From assembly GCF_900112985.1 (NCBI RefSeq), contig NZ_FONS01000011.1, positions 57,068 through 121,067 of the forward strand: 64,000 nucleotides of DNA. Reading direction: 5' to 3'. Shown piece by piece: positions 8,521 to 17,541 of this stretch. Both the position numbers and the translations under genes were made by a program. This stretch comes from Pedobacter antarcticus (GTDB taxonomy: Bacteria; Bacteroidota; Bacteroidia; Sphingobacteriales; Sphingobacteriaceae). Positions within the stretch are counted from its first letter, which is position 1. Each line of letters starts with the position of its first letter. A model generated the notes under the pieces. That model saw only the letters and a list, made by a program, of their open reading frames with translations. It searched no databases and was not told where the DNA came from.

Positions 8521-9339
8521 ATGAAGAGATTTTTAATGAATCTGCTGGTGTTAAGTAGCCTTACGGCATTATCTTCAGGGCAGTTATTAGCACAGGATGA
8601 AAACAGTCTTACCTTTTCAAAAAACAAGAAATATAACATAAATCTATCTTTCGGCGATTCAAATGATCAGACAAATGTTGATCAGGACAGCACTAAAGTT
8701 GTTAAAGCACATAAAGGGAGATTTCTGGGAGGAGTAACATTTACCAGACTTGATATCGGCTTTAGCAGGATAATTGATAACGGTAGCTTTTCTGTTTCTC
8801 CAAAGAATGACTTCCTTTCTTATAAAGGGGCTAAGACTAGTACAATATCATTTGATGTACTTTATTTTGGTTACAGGTTTAATCCCAACTTTAAAGTCTA
8901 TGTGGCTGGTGGTTTTGACTGGACAATGATTCGCTTGAAAAATGACGTAACTATTCAGCAAAATATGCCGGAGCTGGTTGCGATAGATGACGACGTCCAT
9001 TTCAGCAAAAACCGCCTTTCTAACAGCTATGTACATATTCCCTTGAATTTTGAATTTAGATCTAAGGAAAATAACAAAGGAAAACGTTTCTACTTAGTCC
9101 TTGGACCAGAGGTTAGTTTCCTGCTGAATGGAAAAGTTAAGCAGATCAGTGATGAAAGAGGTAAGCAGAAGTTTAAAGATGACTATCATTTTCAACCTGT
9201 CAGAGTTGGTGGAACAGCGCGTATTGGTTACGGTGGTATAGGTTTGTTTACCAAATACTATTTCAATGATATGTTTGACACGGATGCACAAAAAGGGGTT
9301 AAAAACATGTCATTTGGTATTACCTTCGGTTTGAATTAA
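8521..9339 (+). CDS. Outer-membrane beta-barrel protein (PorT-like)
   Basis: Protein of 272 residues with a signal peptide (cleavage near QLLA/QDE, about residue 24). A polar linker is followed by strand-rich sequence with several Tyr/Phe/Gly repeats (LYFGYRFNPNFKVYVAGGFD, RVGGTARIGYGGIGLFTKYYF) and a terminal strand ending NMSFGITFGLN, as expected for a small outer-membrane barrel. It lies 20 bases after the anti-sigma gene and is followed by a strong terminator, so it closes this three-gene unit. It may be a regulon target or envelope-stress reporter of the sigma factor. Confidence 0.8.
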   Translation: MKRFLMNLLVLSSLTALSSGQLLAQDENSLTFSKNKKYNINLSFGDSNDQTNVDQDSTKVVKAHKGRFLGGVTFTRLDIGFSRIIDNGSFSVSPKNDFLSYKGAKTSTISFDVLYFGYRFNPNFKVYVAGGFDWTMIRLKNDVTIQQNMPELVAIDDDVHFSKNRLSNSYVHIPLNFEFRSKENNKGKRFYLVLGPEVSFLLNGKVKQISDERGKQKFKDDYHFQPVRVGGTARIGYGGIGLFTKYYFNDMFDTDAQKGVKNMSFGITFGLN

Positions 9340-9361
9340 GAGATACACAAATAAAATCATG

Positions 9362-9393
9362 GCCCTGTTTGCATATGCAAACAGGGCTTTTTT
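9362..9393 (+). terminator. Intrinsic terminator after the sigma/anti-sigma/barrel operon
   Basis: A perfect inverted repeat from 9362 to 9387 (GCCCTGTTTGC and its complement around a 4-base AT loop) is followed by six T residues. A strong rho-independent terminator for the plus-strand unit. Confidence 0.9.
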
Positions 9394-9431
9394 GTTAACA
9401 GGAAGCTTTTCTCTGCAATATTCACGATGAA

Positions 9432-10439
9432 ATGTATCTTTGCTATGTGGATGAAAATATAATCAGTGTAAGAGCTTTAACCAAGCAATATCAAACAAGT
9501 CAGGCTTCGGGAATAAATGATATCAGCTTTGATATTGTCAGCGGACAGATCGTAGCTATTATAGGCGAAAGCGGGAGCGGTAAGTCGACTTTGTTAAAGA
9601 CGATGTTTGGCTTATTAAAAGCTGACAGTGGTGAAGTATTATATCGAGGAAACCGTGTACTCGGACCTGATGAACAGCTGATCCCCGGACATAAGGAAAT
9701 GAAAATTGTTACTCAAGATTTTTCCTTAAATATCTATGCAAAGGTTTATGATAATATCGCCTCGATGTTATCTAATACAGATGTTAAATCAAAGCAAGAG
9801 AAAACGATTGCAATGATGGAACATTTGCACATCAGCCACCTGAGCCAAAAGAAAATCACAGAATTAAGCGGTGGAGAACAGCAAAGGGTAGCTATCGCAA
9901 GAGCGTTAGTTTCAGATACCCAGGTGCTGTTACTGGATGAGCCATTCAGCCAGGTAGACGCGCTGCTGAAGAATCAATTGCGGGCAGATATTAAAAGGAT
10001 AGTGGCTGACACAGGAGTTACTGTAATTATGGTATCACATGATCCGGCAGACGGGTTATTTCTGGCAGATAAGCTATTGTTGATTCAGGATGGAAAATTG
10101 ATACAGATCGGGAAACCTGAATATATTTACAACAATCCTGAGCACATTTATACTGCCCGTTTACTCGGTAATGCAGTAGTCTTAAACCATCAGCAAGCAT
10201 TGGATTTAGGTATACATACAAAGGCTGAGACTATCGTTTTTTACCCTGAATGGGCAGAGCTCAAGAATGCCTGGAACAGTAAACGCTTTGCAGTTAAAGA
10301 CGTATACTATAAAGGTTTTTATGAAGAACTGCTGTTGGAAAGAAATGGAGTTCTGATCAGAGCGATACAACTGAATAGTGGAACACATAAAAAAAACGAC
10401 CACGTTCAGGTGAACATTGGTCGTTTTCTTGAGTTTTGA
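9432..10439 (+). CDS. ABC transporter ATP-binding protein with C-terminal TOBE-like domain
   Basis: ATPase subunit of an ABC importer, of the CysA/PotA/FbpC type by architecture. Walker A GESGSGKST (about 45-53), Q-loop VTQDF, signature LSGGEQQRVAIARAL, Walker B VLLLDEP and H-loop VMVSHD are all intact. A C-terminal region of about 90 residues is compatible with a TOBE domain. No permease or binding protein lies next to it, so it is an orphan and the substrate is unknown. Start uncertain: ATG 9432 is the open-frame start, GTG 9447 is an alternative, and a -7 promoter motif overlaps the first codons. It follows a strong terminator, so it has its own promoter. Confidence 0.88.
   Translation: MYLCYVDENIISVRALTKQYQTSQASGINDISFDIVSGQIVAIIGESGSGKSTLLKTMFGLLKADSGEVLYRGNRVLGPDEQLIPGHKEMKIVTQDFSLNIYAKVYDNIASMLSNTDVKSKQEKTIAMMEHLHISHLSQKKITELSGGEQQRVAIARALVSDTQVLLLDEPFSQVDALLKNQLRADIKRIVADTGVTVIMVSHDPADGLFLADKLLLIQDGKLIQIGKPEYIYNNPEHIYTARLLGNAVVLNHQQALDLGIHTKAETIVFYPEWAELKNAWNSKRFAVKDVYYKGFYEELLLERNGVLIRAIQLNSGTHKKNDHVQVNIGRFLEF
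9435..9442 (+). promoter_or_regulatory. Bacteroidetes -7 element (TATCTTTG)
   Basis: An exact match to the Bacteroidetes -7 consensus TAnnTTTG; 19 bases upstream stands TCTG, close to the TTTG -33 box. If it is the promoter of the ABC gene, transcription would start near 9449, and the ATG at 9432 would lie inside the promoter. Confidence 0.45.
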
Positions 10440-10471
10440 TAGTCTATTACAGCTATTATATTTGTAAAATA

Positions 10472-10888
10472 TTATAGTGACGATGTAGTTAGAACAATTT
10501 TGACTCTCGTCACTAAATTAGGTCTTGCTGGCGGAACACTGTATTTGTTCTGATAGTAAATCGTAACAGAGCCAGGTGTGATGTCAAAGCTATAATTATC
10601 GCCGCTTGCCTCATCAGAGTATGGCATTCCATCGTAAACATCATTGTCACCTCTTGAAATCATTAATGAAATATTATCATTTTCAAAAGTGCCCCTGTCA
10701 ATTTCTCCAACCGGAATAGTCACCGAATAAGTGTTATTGTCCGGGGAAAGTCTCCAGTCACCCGAAGCAACGTATTTTAGGAGTGTTTGGTTCGGGATTC
10801 CATCATTCGGCACAAAGACTTCCTTTTTACAGGAGGAAATTCCCAGTGTCACGATGCTTAAAAGCATTATTAGTACTGTTTTTTTCAT
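10472..10888 (-). CDS. Small predicted lipoprotein, unknown function
   Basis: Protein of 138 residues with a type II signal peptide (hydrophobic core then lipobox LGISSC, lipidated C20). The mature part is short, polar and beta-rich, ending in KIVLTTSSL. No family recognised. It is transcribed alone, convergent with the ABC gene 32 bases away, and has a good -7 element upstream. Likely anchored in the outer membrane or periplasm. Confidence 0.8.
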   Translation of the reverse strand: MKKTVLIMLLSIVTLGISSCKKEVFVPNDGIPNQTLLKYVASGDWRLSPDNNTYSVTIPVGEIDRGTFENDNISLMISRGDNDVYDGMPYSDEASGDNYSFDITPGSVTIYYQNKYSVPPARPNLVTRVKIVLTTSSL

Positions 10889-10925
10889 AGGTAAGAATTG
10901 TTTTGTGTGTTTTTGTTTGCTTGTA

Positions 10926-10933
10926 CAAATATA
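10926..10933 (-). promoter_or_regulatory. -7 element of the lipoprotein gene
   Basis: On the minus strand this reads TATATTTG, an exact TAnnTTTG match 38 bases before the ATG. A possible ATTG -33 box lies 17 bases further upstream, slightly short spacing. Confidence 0.5.
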
Positions 10934-11196
10934 CGGCCATAAATAACCGTCAATATTTTAGTAGCGCCAATTATAGTTGAATATAAAGAATAAATCAGAA
11001 TACCCGAAATATATGTCGCTAATCATGAATATAGTGTATTATGTAATATTTTTTTCTAATCGTAAATTTATCAAATTTAATTACCGGGATTCCGTCTTTC
11101 AGAAGAAAAATATACGCTGATTTTAGATAAATATAAATATTATTTATAATATCATCCAATTTGTATGATATTTATATATCTGAAAATTAAGCTCTT
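10934..11196. other. AT-rich intergenic region between divergent genes
   Basis: Separates the lipoprotein (minus) from the cupin-like gene (plus). It is strongly AT-rich, with no ORF, RNA gene or clear plus-strand promoter match. I see nothing beyond possible promoter sequence. Confidence 0.5.
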
Positions 11197-12057
11197 ATGG
11201 AAATTCAACGAAAAGGATCCATTACTTACCAGGAATTTATGGAAGAACATCATAACCCTGGTATTCCTGTAATCTTTACCAATGCAACTGAAGCATGGAA
11301 AGCAAAAAAACTATTCACTCCAGATTGGTTCCGGACTAATTACCCTGACCGCGAAAGTGACGTTATCAATACTACTTCCGGCAAACCATATCGAATTTCG
11401 GAAGTAATGGATCTGGTAGAAAACAGCAGTGTGGAAAATCCAGCTCCGTATCCACTGACTTTTGATATTAAAAAGACGATACCCGAACTGCTTGAACTAT
11501 TAACACCGCTTAGTCTTGACTATGCCAAGCCAAACTGGTTACAAGAAAAACCTTTTCAGCGCGGACACTGGGGAGGTATAGTGGAATTGTTTGTCGGTGG
11601 GCCTGGAGGTAAGTTTCCCTATGTACATAAAGACTACTATCATTTAAGTGCCTGGATCAATCAGTTATATGGAGAAAAGGAATTTACTGTATTTCCAAGG
11701 GGTCAGGAAAAGTTTCTCTATGTATCAGATAAAAACGAGTGGAGATCGCCGGTTAATGTATTTGAACCCGATTATATTGCACATCCTGAATTCAGGAATG
11801 CAACACCTGTCCGGTTTAAAGTAAGCGCAGGGGAAACGCTGTATATCCCTTTTGGAATCTGGCATACTGCATACTCCGTAAATCCAACTATATCTGTTGC
11901 TTTTGATCAGTTGAATCATAAAAATTTTCCACTGTTCATGGCAGACGTCTGGAATTTCAAGAAAGAAGCCAGCCAGTCAAAAGCTGCGGCAGCATATTTA
12001 TATGCACTTGCAGCCGGCGCCGGTTGTAGAATTAAGGATACCTTTAGTCGGGTCTGA
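11197..12057 (+). CDS. JmjC/cupin_8-like Fe(II)/2-oxoglutarate-dependent oxygenase
   Basis: Protein of 286 residues whose C-terminal half has a cupin-type double-stranded beta-helix with the iron triad H144-x-D146 (in PYVHKDYYHL) and H223 (in GIWHTAYSV), as in FIH/JmjC hydroxylases. SAGETLYIPFGIWH is the typical turn before the distal histidine. Such proteins hydroxylate proteins, small molecules or modified RNA. The substrate here is unknown and no target gene is adjacent. Independent unit ending at a shared terminator. Confidence 0.85.
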   Translation: MEIQRKGSITYQEFMEEHHNPGIPVIFTNATEAWKAKKLFTPDWFRTNYPDRESDVINTTSGKPYRISEVMDLVENSSVENPAPYPLTFDIKKTIPELLELLTPLSLDYAKPNWLQEKPFQRGHWGGIVELFVGGPGGKFPYVHKDYYHLSAWINQLYGEKEFTVFPRGQEKFLYVSDKNEWRSPVNVFEPDYIAHPEFRNATPVRFKVSAGETLYIPFGIWHTAYSVNPTISVAFDQLNHKNFPLFMADVWNFKKEASQSKAAAAYLYALAAGAGCRIKDTFSRV

Positions 12058-12083
12058 GAATTTAAAATCAACAATTCTGAATA

Positions 12084-12119
12084 AAAAAATGGGCAACCCA
12101 CTAGGATTGCCCATTTTTT
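12084..12119. terminator. Bidirectional terminator between the cupin gene and the ilv-leu operon
   Basis: ATGGGCAA (12089-12096) pairs with TTGCCCAT (12107-12114). The stem is flanked by A-runs on the left and T-runs on the right, so it has a U-tract on both strands. It ends the 11197 gene and the long minus-strand operon. Confidence 0.85.
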
Positions 12120-12132
12120 ATGAATAGGTCTT

Positions 12133-13383
12133 CTAGACCAGATATTCAAACAACATCTGATCTTTGTTCAGATCCAGCACCTCAAATTTAAAGTCGGCCA
12201 TCCTTTGTTTCAGCGCGTCATAATCAGAAGGCTGTTGCAGTTCGATGCCAACCAGAGCAGGTCCGTTCTCGCGGTTCGTCTTTTTAATAAATTCGAAACG
12301 GGTGATATCGTCATGCGGGCCAAGCACATTATTCACAAATGACTTCAATGCTCCCGGACGCTGCGGAAAGCGGACTATAAAATAATGTTTGAGGCCTTCG
12401 AATAAAAGAGATTTTTCCTTAATCTCCTGCATTCTTTCTATATCATTATTACCACCACTAACAATACAAACTACTTTTTTACCTGCAATTGAGTCTTTTA
12501 GCTGATCCAGAGAGGCTACGGCCAAAGCCCCGGCAGGTTCAACGACGATCGCATCTTCATTATATAATTTAAGAATAGTCGTGCAGATTTTCCCTTCAGG
12601 AATTAACAGCATATCATTTAATAATTCGCTGCAATATTCAAAAGTCAGATTGCCGACACGCTTCACAGCGGCGCCGTCAACAAAGCGGTCAATATAGTCC
12701 AGTGTAACGGGACAACCATTTGTTAAAGCCTGATTCATGGAAGGAGCACCTTCTGGCTCTACACCGACTAAACGGATGTCAGGATTGATGTTTCGGAAGA
12801 AACTTCCTACACCAGAAGCCAGGCCACCACCGCCTATAGGCATAATGATTACCTCAGCATCCGGCAGATCTTCGTAAACTTCAAGGCCGACCGTTCCTTG
12901 TCCCTCAATAACTTTGATATTATCAAAAGGAGGGACAAAAACCATTTGATGCGCAGCAGTGTAGATTAGTGCTTCTTTCATACAATCATCGAAAGTATCT
13001 CCAACAAGAATTATTTCGATATTGCTGCCACCAAACATTTCTGTTTGCTGTATTTTTTGCCTCGGTGTAATTTCCGGCATGAAAATGACACCTTTGATAT
13101 TTAATTTTTTACAGGAATAAGCCACACCCTGCGCATGATTACCTGCACTTGCACAAACCACTCCCCGTTTCATTTCTTCCTGGGAAAGTGTGCTGATCAT
13201 ATTGTAGGCACCGCGCAGTTTATAAGACCTGACTATTTGCAAATCCTCTCTTTTCAGATAAATCTCTGCATTATATTTAAGGGATAAGCTCTCATTATAT
13301 TCCAGCGGAGTACGTTTAACCGTATTGGAAAGTCTTTCAGCCGCTGCTTTAAAGTCCAGTTCTATTTCTTTTTCCTGCATCAT
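12133..13383 (-). CDS. ilvA: Threonine ammonia-lyase (threonine dehydratase), biosynthetic
   Basis: PLP enzyme converting threonine to 2-oxobutyrate, the first step of isoleucine synthesis. The PLP lysine is K55 in SYKLRGAYN and the glycine-rich phosphate loop is GGGGLASGVG. The C-terminal ~80 residues (FIVRFPQRPGALKSFVNNVL onwards) form one ACT-like regulatory domain, so feedback by isoleucine is expected. At 416 residues it is shorter than the 514-residue E. coli IlvA, which has two such domains. Last gene of the operon, one base after leuA and before the shared terminator. Confidence 0.96.
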   Translation of the reverse strand: MMQEKEIELDFKAAAERLSNTVKRTPLEYNESLSLKYNAEIYLKREDLQIVRSYKLRGAYNMISTLSQEEMKRGVVCASAGNHAQGVAYSCKKLNIKGVIFMPEITPRQKIQQTEMFGGSNIEIILVGDTFDDCMKEALIYTAAHQMVFVPPFDNIKVIEGQGTVGLEVYEDLPDAEVIIMPIGGGGLASGVGSFFRNINPDIRLVGVEPEGAPSMNQALTNGCPVTLDYIDRFVDGAAVKRVGNLTFEYCSELLNDMLLIPEGKICTTILKLYNEDAIVVEPAGALAVASLDQLKDSIAGKKVVCIVSGGNNDIERMQEIKEKSLLFEGLKHYFIVRFPQRPGALKSFVNNVLGPHDDITRFEFIKKTNRENGPALVGIELQQPSDYDALKQRMADFKFEVLDLNKDQMLFEYLV

Positions 13384-13384
13384 T

Positions 13385-14893
13385 TTATAAAAATTTATTC
13401 AGTGCATCTAAATAAGCGTCGGCCGAGGCTTTCACGATATCTGTACTGAAACCATAACCCAGATAAGATTTATCAGCATAAGATACCCGCATATTTACCT
13501 TGCTTGTATCATCACTTCCACCATGCATTGCCTGAATAGTGAATTCTTTAAGCTGTATATTTTTACCTATAATCTTTTCAATAGCCTTAATAGTCGCATT
13601 TACCGGACCATTACCTTCCGCTTCCGCTGTATGAACCTGACCTTCATATTCTAATTGAACAGAGGCAGTTGGTTGTTGCTGGTCCCCGCAGCTTACACTT
13701 AAACCATTAAGTTTATATCCATTTTTGTAGGTAGACTCTTCGCCATCACTCATCAGCGTTAGCAAATCGTCGTCAGAAATCTCCTTTTTCGCATCAGCAA
13801 GAATCAGGAAGTTCTCATATACCTGGTCCAGGTTGATTTTTTCTATAGTGTAACCTAATCTTTCCAGGTGGTGCTTCAGCGCATGTCTTCCGCTTCTGGC
13901 GGTCAGAATGATATCGGCTTCATTGATACCAACATCCTCTGGGTTTATAATTTCATAGTTTTCGCGGTGTTTCAGGAAACCGTCCTGATGAATACCAGAG
14001 CTATGTGCAAAAGCATTTTGTCCGATGATAGCTTTATTAGGCTGAACCGGCATGCGCATCATACGACTCACTTTAGAACTGATGTCGTGGAAATGTTTAG
14101 CGTTAATATTGGTATGCAAATTAAGTGCATGGTGCGTTTTTAATACCATGACCACTTCTTCAAGCGCTGTATTTCCCGCACGTTCGCCAATACCATTGAT
14201 CGTACATTCCACCTGTCTTGCACCATTAATTACGCCGGCAAGCGAATTTGCGGTGGCCAGACCTAAATCATTATGACAGTGAACAGAGATGATAGCCTGA
14301 TCAATATTTTTAACATTCTCTTTCAGAAAAAGAATCTTGGAACCGTACTGATCCGGCAGGCAGTAACCATTGGTATCCGGAATATTAACTACAGTTGCAC
14401 CGGCAGCAATAACGGCCTCTACCATTTGGGCAAGAAACACATTATCTGCACGACCAGCATCTTCGGCAAAGAATTCGATATCCTCTACAAATTGCTTGGC
14501 ATATTTAACCGCTTCAACTGCACGCTCCAGAATTTTCTCGCGCGTACTGTTGAATTTATATTTAATGTGCATATCAGAAGAACCGATGCCAGTATGAATC
14601 CTTGGGCGTTTAGCGAACTTTAATGCTGCTACAGCTGCATCAATATCGCCCTTATTAGCTCTGGTCAAAGCACAGATAACCGGGTCTTGTACAGCCTTGG
14701 ATAGCTCGACCACACTTTGAAAATCTCCGGGGCTTGAAATCGGAAAACCCGCTTCAATAATATCTACTCCCATAGCTTCCAGTGCTTTTGCAATCTCTAT
14801 CTTTTCCGGAGTAGATAACTGGCAACCAGGAACCTGCTCACCGTCACGAAGGGTAGTGTCAAATATATATACTCTGTTTGGATCGTGTAACAT
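13385..14893 (-). CDS. leuA: 2-isopropylmalate synthase
   Basis: Condenses acetyl-CoA and 2-oxoisovalerate to 2-isopropylmalate, the committed step of leucine synthesis. The TIM-barrel signature is TLRDGEQVPGCQLS, with the metal-binding HCHNDLGLA and GIGERAGNTALEEV motifs. The C-terminal ~130 residues (from LNGLSVSCGDQ) form the LeuA dimerisation/regulatory domain that binds leucine. At 502 residues it has the family length. Eight bases after leuB. Confidence 0.97.
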   Translation of the reverse strand: MLHDPNRVYIFDTTLRDGEQVPGCQLSTPEKIEIAKALEAMGVDIIEAGFPISSPGDFQSVVELSKAVQDPVICALTRANKGDIDAAVAALKFAKRPRIHTGIGSSDMHIKYKFNSTREKILERAVEAVKYAKQFVEDIEFFAEDAGRADNVFLAQMVEAVIAAGATVVNIPDTNGYCLPDQYGSKILFLKENVKNIDQAIISVHCHNDLGLATANSLAGVINGARQVECTINGIGERAGNTALEEVVMVLKTHHALNLHTNINAKHFHDISSKVSRMMRMPVQPNKAIIGQNAFAHSSGIHQDGFLKHRENYEIINPEDVGINEADIILTARSGRHALKHHLERLGYTIEKINLDQVYENFLILADAKKEISDDDLLTLMSDGEESTYKNGYKLNGLSVSCGDQQQPTASVQLEYEGQVHTAEAEGNGPVNATIKAIEKIIGKNIQLKEFTIQAMHGGSDDTSKVNMRVSYADKSYLGYGFSTDIVKASADAYLDALNKFL

Positions 14894-14901
14894 ATCGTGT
14901 T

Positions 14902-15993
14902 TTAGTTAGTAGTAGATTTTTGTTTGATGAATTTCAAGACCAGGCCGCCCATTTCTGCAGTACCTAGTAAATGAGAAGCAGATGTATTTTTGTCAGCAAT
15001 ATCAGCTGTACGGTAGCCCTCTTTTAATACCTGATCGATAGCGGAAATAATTAATTGAGCTTCCTCTTTCAGACCGAAGCTTATTTCCAGCATCAGTGCA
15101 ACAGATAGAATAGAAGCCAGTGGATTAGCGATATTTTTACCAGCAATATCATGTGCAGAACCGTGAATTGGTTCGAAGAAACCAGTACCATCACCCACAG
15201 ACGCTGAAGCCAGCATACCCATAGATCCTGCAATCTGTGAAGCTTCATCTGTCAGAATATCGCCAAATAAATTAGCTGTTAATACCACATCAAATTGTTT
15301 AGGATCTTTAATCAGCTGCATTGCTGCGTTATCCACAAACATATGTACAGTTTCCACCTCAGGGTAAGATTTCGCAACTTCCTGAACAGTTTCCCGCCAT
15401 AGACGTGAACTTTCGAGAACATTAGCTTTATCCACTGAACATAATTTACGACCACGCTGCATTGCCGCTTCGAAAGCCTTATGAGCAATACGTTCTACTT
15501 CATATTTATGATAGATCATTAAGTCGGAAGCGGTATTTCTGTCTTCTGAACGTTGTTTCTCACCGAAATAAACATCGCCGGTAAGTTCTCTGAAGAATAG
15601 AATATCTGTGCCTTTCAGAATACTGGATTTAATGCTGGAAGCTTCGAGTAATTCATCGAACAACAGGATAGGGCGGAGGTTCGCATATAATCCTAGTTCT
15701 TTTCTGATTTTAAGCAAACCCTGCTCAGGACGCACTTTCAAGGAAGGATCGTTGTCATATAAGGCATGGCCTACCGCTCCAAACAGAATGGCATCACTAC
15801 GTCTGGCTTTTTCCAGCGTTTCATCTGGCAGCGGATTCCCTTCAGCCTCAATTGCAGCGTGCCCCATTAGGCCTTCATCGAATGTAAATTCGTGACCTGA
15901 AAGCTCAGCAATCTCTGTTAGAACAGCTTTTCCCCAGGCAGTAACTTCAGGACCTATACCATCTCCTGGTATCACTAATATATTTTTCTTCAT
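14902..15993 (-). CDS. leuB: 3-isopropylmalate dehydrogenase
   Basis: NAD-dependent oxidation and decarboxylation of 3-isopropylmalate to 2-oxoisocaproate. The 363 residues start with the IPGDGIGPEVT motif. The substrate and metal sites are in ELTGDVYFGEK and NLFGDILTDEASQIAGSMG, and the NAD-binding FEPIHGSAHDIAGKNIANP loop is present. It lies 78 bases after the twin ABC protein and 8 bases before leuA. Confidence 0.98.
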   Translation of the reverse strand: MKKNILVIPGDGIGPEVTAWGKAVLTEIAELSGHEFTFDEGLMGHAAIEAEGNPLPDETLEKARRSDAILFGAVGHALYDNDPSLKVRPEQGLLKIRKELGLYANLRPILLFDELLEASSIKSSILKGTDILFFRELTGDVYFGEKQRSEDRNTASDLMIYHKYEVERIAHKAFEAAMQRGRKLCSVDKANVLESSRLWRETVQEVAKSYPEVETVHMFVDNAAMQLIKDPKQFDVVLTANLFGDILTDEASQIAGSMGMLASASVGDGTGFFEPIHGSAHDIAGKNIANPLASILSVALMLEISFGLKEEAQLIISAIDQVLKEGYRTADIADKNTSASHLLGTAEMGGLVLKFIKQKSTTN

Positions 15994-16071
15994 CAGTGTA
16001 TTATGTTTTTTATGATTTTGGAACCTGTTTGCGGATGTTGCTTTTGAACAAAACGATACAGGACCTTATAT

Positions 16072-17541
16072 TTAAATACTTTGTAAAATGGATTCAATGG
16101 ATTTAACTTCACCGTGTTCCAATAAAATTCTTTTTTCCAGGCAGGAAGGTAGCTGGGATTCAAAATGTCCCACATAAATAAGGGTTGTTCCATATCCGCA
16201 CAGCTCGTCTACCAGTTTGTTAAAATGTTGTGTCTGCTGCTCATCCAAACCCTGGCAAGGTTCATCCAGAATTAATATTTCAGGATTCTTAATAATTGTC
16301 CGGGCTAATAATGCCAGTCTTTGTTTACTTAAAGGGAGTACATTCATTAATGTATTTTGATAAGCAGTTAGTCCGAAGTAACCGATCAGCTCATCCACCT
16401 GGGCATGTTTGGTAGAACCAGGATTGCAGAATAAGCCCGAGCTGTCGAAGAAGCCGGAAGCAACAGTTTGCCATACGGTTGCTGACGCATCAAAATACCA
16501 GTGTAACTCTGGTGAAATTAAACCGATACGTTTTTTAATATCCCAGATACTTTCGCCGCTTCCTCTTTTATTGCCAAACAGATGGAAATTATTAGCATAA
16601 GCCTGTGGATGATCTCCGCAGATTAAACTGAGCAAAGTTGATTTTCCAGATCCATTATGTCCTTGTAAGAGCCATTTTTCGCCAGAAATAACTTCCCAGT
16701 TGATATCTTTTAAAACTCTTTTCCCACTATAGGTGATATTTACATCAATCATGCGGATGATATGCTCTTCAGATACCGGAACTGCAGACTGGTTAAGAAA
16801 AGCAGGTACGGGCTTGCTGAGTATTTCAGCTGCATTTACCTTACGGCTTTCGCTAGAAATTTCCTGAAGTACGCCATCCTTAATTTCAGCGAAGCGGTTA
16901 ATAGTCGCAGGTAGTTCAGTTTCATTGCCTACTATAATTAGCTGAGTTCCTTCTGCCGAAATCTCTTCAAGCAATACATTTAGATTCTGGCGCGAGCGTG
17001 TATCCAAACCATTATATGGCTGATCCAATATTAATAACTGCGGCTTTAGCCATATAGCTTTAACCAATTGCAGTTTTTTGTGTTCTCCGCTTGATAACTG
17101 GATTAATGTAGCGTCAATTACTTTAGCATATCCGAGAGCAGATAATATATGGTCCAACTTGTCCCATTCCAAATTATTTTCTTTACCAAATTCATTCAGT
17201 TCAACTCTTACAGTTGCCGTAGTTGCTGTGGCCTGGCTATTATAGCGTTGCTGATAATAAAAGTTAGCACCTCCTTCCAGATCTTTAAACTGATACCAGT
17301 TCGCCACATAATAAACCTGGGCCGGTAAATGAGTATCCAGAGTGAAATTAAGTTGGATTTCATTATTATATACAGGGATCAAACCGGCGATTGCTTTAGC
17401 TAAAGTAGTTTTTCCACTGCCGCTTGTTCCACATAACAACCAGTTTTCATGGCGGTTAATTACCCAATTCAGATCCTGTAATACAAGTTTCTGCTGGTAT
17501 TTAACGGTAAGATTTGCGATATGGACGAAAGGCTCTGACAT
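16072..17541 (-). CDS. Twin ABC ATPase (ModF/PhrA-like), soluble
   Basis: Two complete ABC ATPase domains in one 489-residue chain with no membrane segments. Domain 1 (about 1-240) has Walker A CGTSGSGKTTL, signature QLSSGEHKKLQ and Walker B LLILDQP. Domain 2 (about 260-489) has Walker A QGHNGSGKSTL, a degenerate signature LPLSKQRLALLAR and Walker B ILILDEP. Domain 1 lacks the usual Walker B glutamate (Gln instead). The layout resembles ModF and the photorepair protein PhrA. It starts on the leuD stop (1-base overlap) in the middle of the leu genes, yet has no known role in leucine synthesis; there is no permease nearby. Function open. Confidence 0.88.
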   Translation of the reverse strand: MSEPFVHIANLTVKYQQKLVLQDLNWVINRHENWLLCGTSGSGKTTLAKAIAGLIPVYNNEIQLNFTLDTHLPAQVYYVANWYQFKDLEGGANFYYQQRYNSQATATTATVRVELNEFGKENNLEWDKLDHILSALGYAKVIDATLIQLSSGEHKKLQLVKAIWLKPQLLILDQPYNGLDTRSRQNLNVLLEEISAEGTQLIIVGNETELPATINRFAEIKDGVLQEISSESRKVNAAEILSKPVPAFLNQSAVPVSEEHIIRMIDVNITYSGKRVLKDINWEVISGEKWLLQGHNGSGKSTLLSLICGDHPQAYANNFHLFGNKRGSGESIWDIKKRIGLISPELHWYFDASATVWQTVASGFFDSSGLFCNPGSTKHAQVDELIGYFGLTAYQNTLMNVLPLSKQRLALLARTIIKNPEILILDEPCQGLDEQQTQHFNKLVDELCGYGTTLIYVGHFESQLPSCLEKRILLEHGEVKSIESILQSI

